Positions 9,871-18,436 of a stretch of DNA of 64,000 nucleotides are shown piece by piece (position 1 is the stretch's first letter; every line of letters begins with the position of its first letter). Made by a program: the position numbers and the translations under genes. The notes under the pieces were generated by a model. It ran no database searches and was not told where the DNA came from. It saw only the letters and a program-made list of their open reading frames with translations. The stretch is taken from contig NZ_QFBC01000002.1 in the NCBI RefSeq assembly GCF_003122325.1, forward strand, positions 62,001-126,000, in the 5' to 3' direction. Source of the DNA: Rhizobium album. Lineage in GTDB: Bacteria > Pseudomonadota > Alphaproteobacteria > Rhizobiales > Rhizobiaceae.

Positions 9871-10929
9871 TCAAGCGGTGGCTTTCGCCGCTTCCGCCCC
9901 TCCGGTCAATGCCTTTCTGACCAGGGGAGCGACTTTGGTGCCGTAAAGCTCGATGCCGCGCATGATCTGTTCGTGCGGCATCAGCCCGATCGCCATCTGC
10001 AGCAGGAAGCGGTCGTTCTTGAAGAGCGTGTGGTGGGCGACGATCTTTTCCGCCACAACTTCCGGATCACCGACGAACAATGCGCCCGAAGGACCGCGCG
10101 AGGCATCGAAATGCGCCCGGCTCGTCGGTCCCCAGCCGCGTTCGCGGCCGATGCGGTTCATCACCGCCGCCTGCGGCCCGTAGAACTGGTCGGCGGCGGC
10201 TTCGGTCGTATCGGCAATGAAACCGTGGACATTGATGCTGGTCTTCAGCTTTGCCTGGTCCTGGCCGGCCCGGCGGGCCGCCTCGCGGTAGAGATCGAAG
10301 AGCGGCGCAAAACGCCGCGGTTCACCGCCGATGATCGCCAGCGCCACCGGCAGGCCGAGCGCACCGGCACGGGCAACCGATTGCGGCGTGCCGCCGACGG
10401 CGATCCAGAGCGGCAACGGGTCCTGCAGCGGGCGGGGATAGACGCCGCGGCCGTTGATCGGCGCACGCATCTCGCCCTGCCAGGTCACCGTCTCGCCGTC
10501 GCGCAGCGCCATGAGCAGATCGAGCTTTTCCTCGAACAGCTGGTCGTAATCTTCGAGATTGTAGCCGAAGAGCGGGAAGGATTCGATGAAGGAGCCGCGC
10601 CCCGCCATCATCTCCGCGCGGCCGTTCGACAGGAGGTCGAGGGTGGCGAACTGCTGGAACACCCGCACCGGGTCGTCCGAGCTCAGGACGGTGACGGCGC
10701 TGGTCAGGCGGATGTTTTTCGTCTTGACCGCAGCCGCGGCAAGAATGGTCGCCGGCGCCGAGGCGGCATAGTCCGGACGGTGATGTTCGCCGAGCCCGAA
10801 GACGTCGAGGCCCACCTGGTCGGCCAGTTCGATCTCCTCCAGGAGGTTCTTCAATCGCCGCGCCGCTTCCGGCCCCTTGGCGGCAGCCGCAGGATCGACA
10901 TCCGCGAAAGTATAAAGACCGAGTTCCAT
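9871..10929 (-). CDS. LLM-class flavin-dependent oxidoreductase
   Basis: 352 residues from the ATG at 10929, chosen because it gives the family-typical [10 protein letters not shown] start and has GAGGTGGATGAT in front; the open frame continues 56 codons upstream without support. Luciferase-like TIM-barrel features include [16 protein letters not shown] near residue 40, [22 protein letters not shown] near 90 and the C-terminal VAEKIVAHH region. Such enzymes use reduced FMN or F420; in rhizobia FMNH2 is expected. Substrate unknown. It heads a likely two-gene unit with map. Confidence 0.85.
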   Translation of the reverse strand: MELGLYTFADVDPAAAAKGPEAARRLKNLLEEIELADQVGLDVFGLGEHHRPDYAASAPATILAAAAVKTKNIRLTSAVTVLSSDDPVRVFQQFATLDLLSNGRAEMMAGRGSFIESFPLFGYNLEDYDQLFEEKLDLLMALRDGETVTWQGEMRAPINGRGVYPRPLQDPLPLWIAVGGTPQSVARAGALGLPVALAIIGGEPRRFAPLFDLYREAARRAGQDQAKLKTSINVHGFIADTTEAAADQFYGPQAAVMNRIGRERGWGPTSRAHFDASRGPSGALFVGDPEVVAEKIVAHHTLFKNDRFLLQMAIGLMPHEQIMRGIELYGTKVAPLVRKALTGGAEAAKATA

Positions 10930-11074
10930 ATCATCCACCTCGTTGCGCGTGGCATGGAAATAGGTATGCCGGCGAAACAAGGCAAATGTAAAATCTGGAA
11001 GGTTTCGTTCGAGAATTTCGATGGGACAGGCCGGTTTTCGGGCCTTGCGACAGGAAAAACCGATTATGATGCTT

Positions 11075-12331
11075 TTATCCGAGGGAGGTTTCGGCATCCG
11101 CCTTCAAACGGTCGAGCTGCAGCCGGATATGGGCGGCTTCGGCGGGCGACTGGGCGAGCGCGATGGCGCGGCCGAAGGCGGTGCGGGCCTCGTGGTTGCG
11201 GCCGAGCTGCATCAAAAGATTGCCCCGCAGGCCGTGGAAATAGAAATAGCCGTCGAGAGCGCCTACCAGTTGCTCCACCATCTCCAGCGCCTCGGCAGGA
11301 CCCGAGCGCTTCGCGACGGCAACGGCGCGGTTGAGGGTGACGACCGGTGACGGCTGCACGTGCTCCAGGGTGCGGTAAAGCAGTTCGATCTGCGTCCAGT
11401 CGGTATCCTCGGCCCTGATGGCGCGGGCATGCAGTGCCGCAATCGCCGCCTGGATCTGGTAGGGGCCGGGCTGGCGATGACGGATCGCCTTTTCGATCAA
11501 TGCCAGCGCCTCGTTGATCGCCTCGCGGTTCCAGCGGCTGCGGTCCTGGTCCTCCAGCAGTACGATCTGGCCTTCGGCATCGAAACGGGCGGCACGGCGG
11601 GAAAGCTGCAGCAGCATCAGCGCCAGCAGGCCCATGATCTCCGGTTCGGACGGAAAGATGCCGAGAAGCAGCCGGGCAAGGCGGATCGCCTCGTCGGCAA
11701 AGGCGCAGGCATCGCGCTTGGGATCGGACTGGCTGTAGCCTTCATTGAAGACGAGATAGATCATCGTCGTCACCCTGGACAGCCGCTCCGCCCGTTCGGC
11801 AACGCCCGGCGTCTCGAAGGCGACGCCCGCCCTGGCGACCCGCGCCTTGGCCCGGGTGATGCGCTGCTCCATGGCGCTGTCGCCGACGAGGAAGGCCCGG
11901 GCGATCTGCTGCACGCTGAGGCCGGAGACGATGCGCAGCGCCAGCGCGATCTGCTGGGTGGCGGGCAGATCCGGATGGCAGCAGATGAACATCAGCCGCA
12001 GGATGTCGTCGCGGTAGTGCGAGCCGTCGAGCCGGTCGGCCATGTCGCTTTCGGCATCGCCGGTGTCGGAGATCAGGTCCTCGTCGGGCAGCGCCTCAAG
12101 CCGGGCACCGCGCCGCACGGCATCGATGCCGCTGTTGCGGCCGACGAGGATCAGCCAGGCGACGGGGTCGCGCGGCGGCCCCTTGTCCGGCCAGCTGCGC
12201 AACGCCCGCAAACAGGCTTCCTGGAACGCTTCCTCGGCGGTGTCGAGATTACGAAAATACCGCAGCAGCGCGCCAAGAGCCCTTGGTCGCGCCGCAGCCA
12301 GCGTCGTGTCGATCCAGGCAAGGTCGGTCAT
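11075..12331 (-). CDS. ECF RNA polymerase sigma factor, ECF42 type
   Basis: 418 residues from the ATG at 12331. Sigma region 2 is at the N-terminus ([28 protein letters not shown] with the [10 protein letters not shown] core), region 4 around residues 115-165 ([23 protein letters not shown]), and then a long TPR-like C-terminal domain (DUF6596 type, YLVFNEGYS...[20 protein letters not shown]) that distinguishes ECF42 from ordinary ECF factors, which are about 200 residues. ECF42 factors characteristically lack an anti-sigma factor and are encoded next to a DGPF/YCII protein, as here. The start codon overlaps the stop of the YCII gene (ATGA, 12328-12331), so the two are translationally coupled. 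Confidence 0.9.
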   Translation of the reverse strand: MTDLAWIDTTLAAARPRALGALLRYFRNLDTAEEAFQEACLRALRSWPDKGPPRDPVAWLILVGRNSGIDAVRRGARLEALPDEDLISDTGDAESDMADRLDGSHYRDDILRLMFICCHPDLPATQQIALALRIVSGLSVQQIARAFLVGDSAMEQRITRAKARVARAGVAFETPGVAERAERLSRVTTMIYLVFNEGYSQSDPKRDACAFADEAIRLARLLLGIFPSEPEIMGLLALMLLQLSRRAARFDAEGQIVLLEDQDRSRWNREAINEALALIEKAIRHRQPGPYQIQAAIAALHARAIRAEDTDWTQIELLYRTLEHVQPSPVVTLNRAVAVAKRSGPAEALEMVEQLVGALDGYFYFHGLRGNLLMQLGRNHEARTAFGRAIALAQSPAEAAHIRLQLDRLKADAETSLG

Positions 12332-12702
12332 GTCGCGAGATCTCCGGGACGGAAGACGTAGAAGGGACGGATTTCGTAGGAGCTCGAACCGGGATTGACG
12401 GCGGACAGTTGCTTGCAGAAGGCGACCGCCTCTTCGAGAGTGTCGCAATCGATGGTGTAGAAGCCGAGCAGCGCTTCCTTGGTCTCGGCGAACGGACCGT
12501 CGATCACCAGCGCCTCGTCCTTGCCCTTGCGCACGGTGGTGGCGGTCGTCGTCGGCATCAGCCGTCCGACCGGCCCGAGCTTGCCGGCCCTGGCATAGGG
12601 CTCCTGGACGGTGACGAGCCTCGCCATCACCGCCTCTTCCTCATCCTTGGACCAGGCGAACACGGTCTCTTCATTGGCGTAACACAGGATCGCATACAGC
12701 AT
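12328..12702 (-). CDS. YCII/DGPF-domain protein, partner of the ECF42 sigma factor
   Basis: 124 residues starting MLYAILCYANEE, with the family signature DGPFAETKEALLGF near residue 70 and a ferredoxin-like YCII fold. DGPF proteins are the standard neighbours of ECF42 sigma factors and are thought to take part in their control or to belong to their regulon; the biochemical activity is not settled. Upstream of the ATG at 12702 is the ribosome-binding sequence GAAAGAGGAG. The gene overlaps the sigma gene by four bases, giving a two-gene operon whose promoter must lie in the 255 bp between 12703 and 12957. Confidence 0.9.
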   Translation of the reverse strand: MLYAILCYANEETVFAWSKDEEEAVMARLVTVQEPYARAGKLGPVGRLMPTTTATTVRKGKDEALVIDGPFAETKEALLGFYTIDCDTLEEAVAFCKQLSAVNPGSSSYEIRPFYVFRPGDLAT

Positions 12703-12957
12703 TCGGTTCACTCCTCTTTCCCAATGACGCAGGAATAAACGCGGAACCGACACAACGCAGCAGAAAATATCTGCCACAGCGAGGCAGCCGAGGGTTACTC
12801 CGCATCGGGTGCCCGTACGCTCATCATGTGGAAAAGTCACACGAGACCGCCTTGCGGCCGATGGCCTCACGCGGCATGCCACGGAACCGCCCCTTTCCTC
12901 CCACACATCGTTGCCACCGGCCCGCGCCGGCCCCGATGACCCGCCGAGAACGAACCG

Positions 12958-13245
12958 ATGCGCCTCACCAAGACCCTGCCGATCGCCATGGCGATGCTTG
13001 TCCTGAACACCGCCGCCTTCGCCGCGCCGACCACCAGGGAAACCGTACCGGCGCTTGCTGCGTCCAATGCGGGCGGGAGCGGGCAACTGGCCATGGCGAC
13101 GCGCGAACCGCAGGCCGGCCACCGCGGCCATCTGGCCAGGAAGCCCGCCGCCAAGGATGAATTCCGCGGCTTTTCCGGCGATTTTCTCGGCGCCGAGCTG
13201 ATCTTCTGGAACGGCCCCTCGCCCTGGCTGAAGACGTCGCGATAA
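12958..13245 (+). CDS. Small putative exported protein
   Basis: 95 residues. The first 22 form a plausible Sec signal peptide (MRLTKTLPIAMAMLVLNTAAFA with an A-x-A-type cut), and the remainder is low-complexity, polar and basic, ending WNGPSPWLKTSR. The ribosome-binding site is weak. I do not recognise a family. It diverges from the YCII-sigma pair across a 255-bp gap, where I see no clear motif, and converges on the LD-carboxypeptidase with 15 bp between. The signal peptide is the main reason to accept it; it could still be a chance frame. Confidence 0.5.
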   Translation: MRLTKTLPIAMAMLVLNTAAFAAPTTRETVPALAASNAGGSGQLAMATREPQAGHRGHLARKPAAKDEFRGFSGDFLGAELIFWNGPSPWLKTSR

Positions 13246-13260
13246 GCGCCCGGCCGACCC

Positions 13261-14220
13261 TCAATCTTCCGTCTGTTCCTCGCGCCCCAGAATAGTGAGC
13301 GTCTGCGCCGATGCGTCCAGCGTCGCCATGGCGCCATGCGGGATGCTCAAGGCCCGCTCGCCATGGCCGACCGGCAGTCCTCCGAGGATCGGCACGTCGA
13401 GCCGGCGCAGGTGATCGCGCAGGATGTCGATAACACTGGGCCTGAGTTTCAAATCGAAGCCGGTGAACTGGCCGACCGCGATACCGGCCAGGCCATCAAG
13501 GTGACCGGCCTTGCGCAGCATGGTGAGGTTACGGTCCACTTGGCCGCGATGCAAACTGATCGCCTCGAGCATGAGGATTGCACCGCGCAGATCCGGCAGC
13601 GACCATCCCGCCGCCGTGGCGACAAGCTCCAGGTTGCCGCCGATCAGCCGGCCCCGCGCCATCCCATGCGTGGTGAGCGCGTGGGTGGGCTCCTCCGGCC
13701 GGGCTTCGAGCACGATGTCGTCCTCGCACGTCAAAAGGCGCCTCAGCAGCGCGCTGTTTGTTTCACCGGGCGGACCGCCGAGGCTGTCGCCCATCAGCCC
13801 GCCGGCGATGCAGACCAGACGACACTGCTTCCACAGGGCGAGGTGCAGGATGGTGATGTCGCTGAAGCCGACGAGCGGTTTCGGGTCGCGCCGCACCGCC
13901 TCGAAATCGATGCCGTCGGCGATGCGATAGGACCCCTTGCCGCCCCGCGTCGCAAAAATCGTCCGCACCTGCGGATCGCGAAAGGCGTCGTTCAGGTCGG
14001 AAAGCCGCTGCTCGTCGGTGCCGGCGAGATACCCCCATTTGTGAAAGGCGTGCGGCCCGAAATCGACGAGCAATCCCCAGCTTTCAAGCACGCCCGCCGC
14101 CCGCATCACGGCATCGCGATCCGGCGTGCTTGCCGGGGAAACAAAACGGACCCTGTCGCCCGCCTGCAATTTTGGCGGACGCAACACGGCTTCGGAACGG
14201 GGGGCGGGATGTGATTCCAT
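13261..14220 (-). CDS. S66-family LD-carboxypeptidase
   Basis: 319 residues if started at the ATG at 14220; an upstream GTG at 14286 would add 22. The shorter start is preferred because it puts the catalytic residues at the positions usual for the family: nucleophile Ser120 in GFSDIT, Glu219 in LEAISLH and His286 in VGHGE. S66 serine peptidases cleave the bond between meso-diaminopimelate and terminal D-alanine in tetrapeptides during cytoplasmic peptidoglycan recycling; relatives also hydrolyse microcin C-like conjugates. No signal peptide is present, consistent with cytoplasmic recycling. The ribosome-binding sequence (CGGGGG directly before ATG) is poorly spaced, so the start remains uncertain. 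Confidence 0.88.
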   Translation of the reverse strand: MESHPAPRSEAVLRPPKLQAGDRVRFVSPASTPDRDAVMRAAGVLESWGLLVDFGPHAFHKWGYLAGTDEQRLSDLNDAFRDPQVRTIFATRGGKGSYRIADGIDFEAVRRDPKPLVGFSDITILHLALWKQCRLVCIAGGLMGDSLGGPPGETNSALLRRLLTCEDDIVLEARPEEPTHALTTHGMARGRLIGGNLELVATAAGWSLPDLRGAILMLEAISLHRGQVDRNLTMLRKAGHLDGLAGIAVGQFTGFDLKLRPSVIDILRDHLRRLDVPILGGLPVGHGERALSIPHGAMATLDASAQTLTILGREEQTED

Positions 14221-14329
14221 CCCCCGAGAATGCCATGAAAGCACAACAGCCGCATGTCCGGCGGGCACCTGCTTGAATCGATACACGAAGTTTCACAAAC
14301 CCCGCGAAGCGATTCAAAAGACTCAGCAA

Positions 14330-15823
14330 TCAGGCGTCACTTAAGGTGCGCTTCACGGCATTGCGCCAGCCCTTGAGCTTGGCGGTCCGCATCTTCTCGT
14401 CCATCAGTGGTTCGAAGCGGCGGTCGCGTGCCCAGGCGGCGGCAAACCCCGCTTTGTCGGGCCACACACCGGCGCGGCTGCCGGCGAGCCAGGCGGCACC
14501 CAGTGCCGTGGTTTCGAGGATCGTCGGCCGGTCGACGGGCGCGTCGAGCAGGTCGGCCAACCGCTGCATCGTCCAGTCGGAGGCAACCATGCCGCCATCG
14601 ACACGCAGCACCGTATCCTCGCCGTCGCTCTTCCAGTCCTTGTGCATGGCATCGAGGAGATCGCGGGTCTGGTAGCAGACCGCCTCCAGCGCCGCACGGG
14701 CGAATTCCGCCGGGCCGGTGTTGCGCGTCATACCGAAGATCGCGCCGCGGGCCTCCGGGTCCCAATAGGGAGCACCGAGCCCGGTGAAGGCCGGCACGAG
14801 ATAGACCGATTGCGTCGGATCGGCCTTGTCGGCCAGGTCGCCGGTATCGGCGGCGTTCTTGATGATCTTCAGCCCGTCGCGCAGCCATTGCACCGCGGCG
14901 CCGGCGATGAAGATCGAGCCTTCCAGCGCATAGGTCGTCTCGCCGTCCAGCCGGTAGGCAATGGTCGTCAGCAGGCGGTTCCTGGAACGCACCATGTCGG
15001 TGCCGGTATTGAGCAGCGCGAAGCAGCCGGTGCCGTAGGTGGATTTCAGCATGCCGGGCTCGAAACAAGCCTGGCCGATGGTCGCCGCCTGCTGGTCTCC
15101 GGCAACGCCGAGGATCGGCACGGCGGCGCCGAAGACGGCGGGGTCGGTGGTGCCGAAATCGGCGGCGCAATCCTTGACTTCCGGCAGCATGGCGGACGGC
15201 ACGCGCAGGATCTCCAGGAGGTCCCTGTCCCACTCGTTGCTGCCGATGTTGAACATCAGCGTCCGCGAGGCGTTGGTGGCATCGGTGACGAAGCTTTTTC
15301 CCCCCGTCAGCCGCCAGATCAGGAAGGTATCGATGGTGCCGAAGCACAGTTCGCCCTTGGCCGCCCGCGCCCTGGCACCCTTGACGTTGGCCAGCATCCA
15401 CGACAGCTTGGTGCCGGAAAAATACGGGTCGAGCAGCAGGCCAGTCTTGCGGGTGAAGGTGCGCTCCAGCTCCTGCCGTTTCAGCTTTTCGCAATAATTC
15501 GCCGTGCGGCGGTCCTGCCAGACGATGGCGTTCTGGATCGGCTTGCCGCTGTCGCGCTCCCAGACCACGACGGTCTCGCGCTGGTTGGTGATGCCGAGGG
15601 CGGCGATGTCGGCGGCGGTGATGCCGGCCTTTTCGATCGCCTGCCGGATGGTGACGACGACGCTGTCCCAGATCTCTTCCGGATCGTGCTCCACCCAGCC
15701 GGAGCGCGGATAAATCTGCGAAAACTCCTTCTGGCCTGTGCCGGTCACCTTCATGTTTCTGTCGAAGATGATCGCCCTGCTCGACGTCGTTCCCTGGTCG
15801 ATCGCCAGAACATACCCGCCCAT
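14330..15823 (-). CDS. glpK: Glycerol kinase
   Basis: 497 residues from the ATG at 15823, which has GGGAGG seven bases upstream. It phosphorylates glycerol to sn-glycerol 3-phosphate at the inner face of the membrane. FGGY-kinase features are clear: [15 protein letters not shown] at the N-terminus, the glycerol-binding [12 protein letters not shown] and WQDRRT, ATP-site GVAGDQQAA and GTGCFAL, and the C-terminal signature [20 protein letters not shown]. Length is standard. It stands alone here, without glpD, glpF or transporter genes, and is divergent from bdhA across an A-rich 220-bp region with candidate operator repeats. Confidence 0.97.
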   Translation of the reverse strand: MGGYVLAIDQGTTSSRAIIFDRNMKVTGTGQKEFSQIYPRSGWVEHDPEEIWDSVVVTIRQAIEKAGITAADIAALGITNQRETVVVWERDSGKPIQNAIVWQDRRTANYCEKLKRQELERTFTRKTGLLLDPYFSGTKLSWMLANVKGARARAAKGELCFGTIDTFLIWRLTGGKSFVTDATNASRTLMFNIGSNEWDRDLLEILRVPSAMLPEVKDCAADFGTTDPAVFGAAVPILGVAGDQQAATIGQACFEPGMLKSTYGTGCFALLNTGTDMVRSRNRLLTTIAYRLDGETTYALEGSIFIAGAAVQWLRDGLKIIKNAADTGDLADKADPTQSVYLVPAFTGLGAPYWDPEARGAIFGMTRNTGPAEFARAALEAVCYQTRDLLDAMHKDWKSDGEDTVLRVDGGMVASDWTMQRLADLLDAPVDRPTILETTALGAAWLAGSRAGVWPDKAGFAAAWARDRRFEPLMDEKMRTAKLKGWRNAVKRTLSDA

Positions 15824-15886
15824 TCCGTTCCTCCCGATGCGGATGGCCTGCGCCATCTCCTCTTGTCGAAATCTCAATACGACACC

Positions 15887-15908
15887 AAAACGAATGTCAA
15901 ACGAAAAC
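15887..15908. promoter_or_regulatory. AAACGAA direct repeat upstream of glpK
   Basis: The AT-rich stretch between glpK and bdhA contains AAACGAA at 15888-15894 and again at 15899-15905, eleven bases apart (one helical turn), with a related TCGAAAT at 15866-15872. On the glpK strand this reads TTCGTTT twice, resembling the operators of DeoR-family sugar/glycerol repressors such as GlpR. Site assignment is inference; no regulator gene is adjacent. Confidence 0.35.
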
Positions 15909-16047
15909 AAAACGCAAATAAAATCGCCCCGTTTCGACAAGCCATCCGTCCACAAATACGCAATTGCCAGACTGGCGGATTTGGGCATAACCTGCCCTGT
16001 CTTTTGCAGCGCAACAGAACGCTGATTCACACGGGATGGAGCATATC

Positions 16048-16827
16048 ATGACGCGAACGGTCGTCGTAACCGGATCCACCAGCGGCATCGGCCTTGCGAT
16101 CGCCTCCGCCTTCGCCGCCGACGGCGCCAACGTCGTCCTCAACGGTTTCGGCACGGCCGACGAAATCGACGCCGTCGTCCGCAAGGTGCAGGGCCGCGGG
16201 CAGAGCAGCAAGGTCATCTATCACCCGGCCGACATGACGAAGCCGGCCGAGATCGCCGATCTCATCGCCACGGCGGCCAAGACCTTCGGCGGCGTCGATG
16301 TGCTCGTCAACAATGCCGGCATCCAGCATGTCGAAAAGATCGAGGATTTCCCCATCGAAAAATGGGACCAGATCATCGCCATCAACCTCTCTTCCTCGTT
16401 CCACACCATGCGGGCGGCAATCCCGCTGATGAAGAAGAAGACGCACGGCCGCATCATCAACATCGCATCGGCCCACGGCCTCGTCGCCTCGCCGTTCAAG
16501 GCCGCCTATGTCGCCGCCAAGCATGGCATCATGGGCCTGACCAAGACCGCCGCCTTGGAACTGGCGGAATTCGGGATTACAGTGAATGCCATCTGCCCCG
16601 GTTACGTGCTGACGCCGCTGGTGGAAAAGCAGATCCCGGACACGGCGCGCGCCCGCGGCATCAGCGAAGCCCAGGTGAAGTCCGACGTCATGCTGAAATT
16701 CCAGCCGACCAGGGAATTCGTCGCCGTCGAGGACGTCGCCTCGACCGCGTTTTTCCTGGCCAGCGACGCCGCCAGGCAGATCACCGGCACCCACATCTCC
16801 ATTGACGGGGGCTGGACGGCACAATAA
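16048..16827 (+). CDS. bdhA: D-3-hydroxybutyrate dehydrogenase
   Basis: 259 residues from the ATG at 16048, chosen over one at 16036 because GGAG lies six bases before it and it gives the family start MTRTVVVTGSTSGIG. A classical short-chain dehydrogenase: NAD-binding TGSTSGIG near residue 8, NNAG near 87, catalytic Ser in NIASAHG and YxxxK in YVAAKHG near 151-155. The segment VEKIEDFPIEKWDQIIAINLSS and the end ITGTHISIDGGWTAQ closely follow rhizobial BdhA, which oxidises 3-hydroxybutyrate from polyhydroxybutyrate to acetoacetate. It is 33 bp upstream of xdhA, as in the bdhA-xdhA2-xdhB2 mixed-function operon of S. meliloti. Confidence 0.94.
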   Translation: MTRTVVVTGSTSGIGLAIASAFAADGANVVLNGFGTADEIDAVVRKVQGRGQSSKVIYHPADMTKPAEIADLIATAAKTFGGVDVLVNNAGIQHVEKIEDFPIEKWDQIIAINLSSSFHTMRAAIPLMKKKTHGRIINIASAHGLVASPFKAAYVAAKHGIMGLTKTAALELAEFGITVNAICPGYVLTPLVEKQIPDTARARGISEAQVKSDVMLKFQPTREFVAVEDVASTAFFLASDAARQITGTHISIDGGWTAQ

Positions 16828-16860
16828 GCTGATAAAAAACAAAAGGATAATGGGAACTTC

Positions 16861-18327
16861 ATGACAGATAGCATTCGCTTCATCCTCAATGGCGAAGACG
16901 TGTCGCTGACCTCCGTGCGGCCGACCGAGACGCTTCTCGACTATCTTCGCGTGAAGCGGCGGCTCACCGGCACGAAGGAAGGATGTGCGGAAGGCGATTG
17001 CGGCGCCTGCACGGTGCTCGTCGGGCGGCTGATCGACGGCATGCTGCAGTATGAAAGCGTCAACGCCTGCATCCGTTTCGTCGGCTCGCTGCACGGCACG
17101 CATGTGGTCACCGTCGAGCATCTTGCCGGTCCCGACGGCATTCTGCATCCCATCCAGCAGGCGATGGTCGACTGTCACGGCTCGCAATGCGGCTTCTGCA
17201 CGCCGGGTTTCGTCATGTCGCTCTACGGGCTGTGGCTGTCCACCGAAAAACCCGACCGCAACACCATCGAAAGGGCGCTGCAGGGCAATCTCTGTCGATG
17301 CACCGGCTACGAACCGATCGTGCGCGCCGCCGAGCAGGTGGGCGCCGCCCGCCCCAGCGCCATCTTCGATCCGCTGGAGCGCAATCGCACCGAGATCATG
17401 GCCCGCCTCTGGGCACTGCAGGCCGGCGAAACGATCACCATCGAGGACAACGGCGAACGGCTGATCATTCCGGGTTCCGCCTCGGCCCTGGCCGAAATTC
17501 TGGCCGAAGAACCCACCGCCACCGTCGTCGCCGGCTCCACCGACGTCGGCCTGTGGGTGACGAAACAGATGCGGCCGCTGAACCCGGTCGTCTTCATCAA
17601 CGGCATCAGCGAATTGCAGACCATCCAGCGCGGCGAGCGCGGCCTGACCATCGGTGCCGGCGTCACCTACTCGCAGGCGATGGCCGTGCTGGCGGAAACC
17701 GTTCCCGCCTTCGCCGGCCTGGTGAACCGCATCGGCGGCGAGCAGGTGCGCAACATGGGCACCATCGGCGGCAACATCGCCAACGGCTCGCCGATCGGCG
17801 ACACGCCGCCGCCGCTGATCGCGCTCGGCGCCAGCGTCAACCTGCGCTCGCGCGGCGGCTCGCGCATGGTGCCGCTCGACATCTTCTTCATCGCCTACGG
17901 CAAGCAGGACCGCCGGCCGGGCGAATTCGTCGAGAGCATCTTCGTGCCGCTGCCGGAAGAGGGAGCGCGGCTTGCCGTCTACAAGATCACCAAACGCCGC
18001 GACGAGGACATCACCGCCGTCTGCGGCGCCTTCAACCTGACGCTCGGCGAGGACGGCACCGTCCGCAACATCCGCATCGCCTACGGCGGCATGGCGGCGA
18101 CGCCGAAGCGGGCGCTTTCCGTCGAGGCGGCGCTGCGCGGCAAGGCGTGGACGGAAGAGACGGTCATCGAGGCACAAGCGGCCTATGATCGCGATTATAA
18201 GCCGCTCACCGACTGGCGCGCCAGCGCGGAATACCGCCAGATTACTGCGAGGAACCTGCTTTTGCGGTTCTTCCTGGAAACGTCAGGCAATCCGCAGGAG
18301 CTGAAGCGTTTCGAGGAGGTGGCGTGA
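16861..18327 (+). CDS. xdhA: Xanthine dehydrogenase, FeS/FAD subunit
   Basis: 488 residues. Residues 1-160 hold two [2Fe-2S] domains: the plant-ferredoxin type with GCAEGDCGACTVLVG near 41-55 and the all-helical type with CGFCTPGF and LCRCTGYEPI. Residues about 190-370 form the FAD domain (VVAGSTDVGLWVTKQ, RIGGEQVRNMGTIGGNIANGSPIGDTPP), followed by the CO dehydrogenase-type C-terminal flavoprotein domain. With XdhB it oxidises hypoxanthine and xanthine to urate, passing electrons from molybdopterin through the clusters to FAD and NAD+. It follows bdhA closely and precedes xdhB after a 109-bp gap that carries a palindromic repeat. Confidence 0.96.
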   Translation: MTDSIRFILNGEDVSLTSVRPTETLLDYLRVKRRLTGTKEGCAEGDCGACTVLVGRLIDGMLQYESVNACIRFVGSLHGTHVVTVEHLAGPDGILHPIQQAMVDCHGSQCGFCTPGFVMSLYGLWLSTEKPDRNTIERALQGNLCRCTGYEPIVRAAEQVGAARPSAIFDPLERNRTEIMARLWALQAGETITIEDNGERLIIPGSASALAEILAEEPTATVVAGSTDVGLWVTKQMRPLNPVVFINGISELQTIQRGERGLTIGAGVTYSQAMAVLAETVPAFAGLVNRIGGEQVRNMGTIGGNIANGSPIGDTPPPLIALGASVNLRSRGGSRMVPLDIFFIAYGKQDRRPGEFVESIFVPLPEEGARLAVYKITKRRDEDITAVCGAFNLTLGEDGTVRNIRIAYGGMAATPKRALSVEAALRGKAWTEETVIEAQAAYDRDYKPLTDWRASAEYRQITARNLLLRFFLETSGNPQELKRFEEVA

Positions 18328-18356
18328 TGGCGACTTTTCCTGAGCGCTCGAAACCG

Positions 18357-18410
18357 CCCCTCATCCGGCTGCGCCGTTCGGACCTTTCTCCCCGAGGGGA
18401 GAAAGGGAAA
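18357..18410. repeat. Intergenic palindromic repeat, family 1, copy A
   Basis: CCCCTCATCCG at 18357 followed by a variable centre and the perfect hairpin CCTTTCTCCCC-GA-GGGGAGAAAGG (18383-18406, eleven-base arms). A second copy with the same blocks (CCCCTCATCCGACCC...CCTTCTCCCCGAGGGGAGAAGG when reversed) is at 40949-41000. Similar palindromes are common between genes in Rhizobiaceae. Here it sits inside an operon, between xdhA and xdhB, where it could stabilise or attenuate the message. Confidence 0.75.
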
Positions 18411-18436
18411 CCGCATCATCACGAGGGAGAACAATA

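Noticed and set aside
14221-14286. GTG at 14286 as the LD-carboxypeptidase start
   Set aside because: It adds 22 residues that would shift the catalytic Ser, Glu and His away from their usual positions, and has no better ribosome-binding site.
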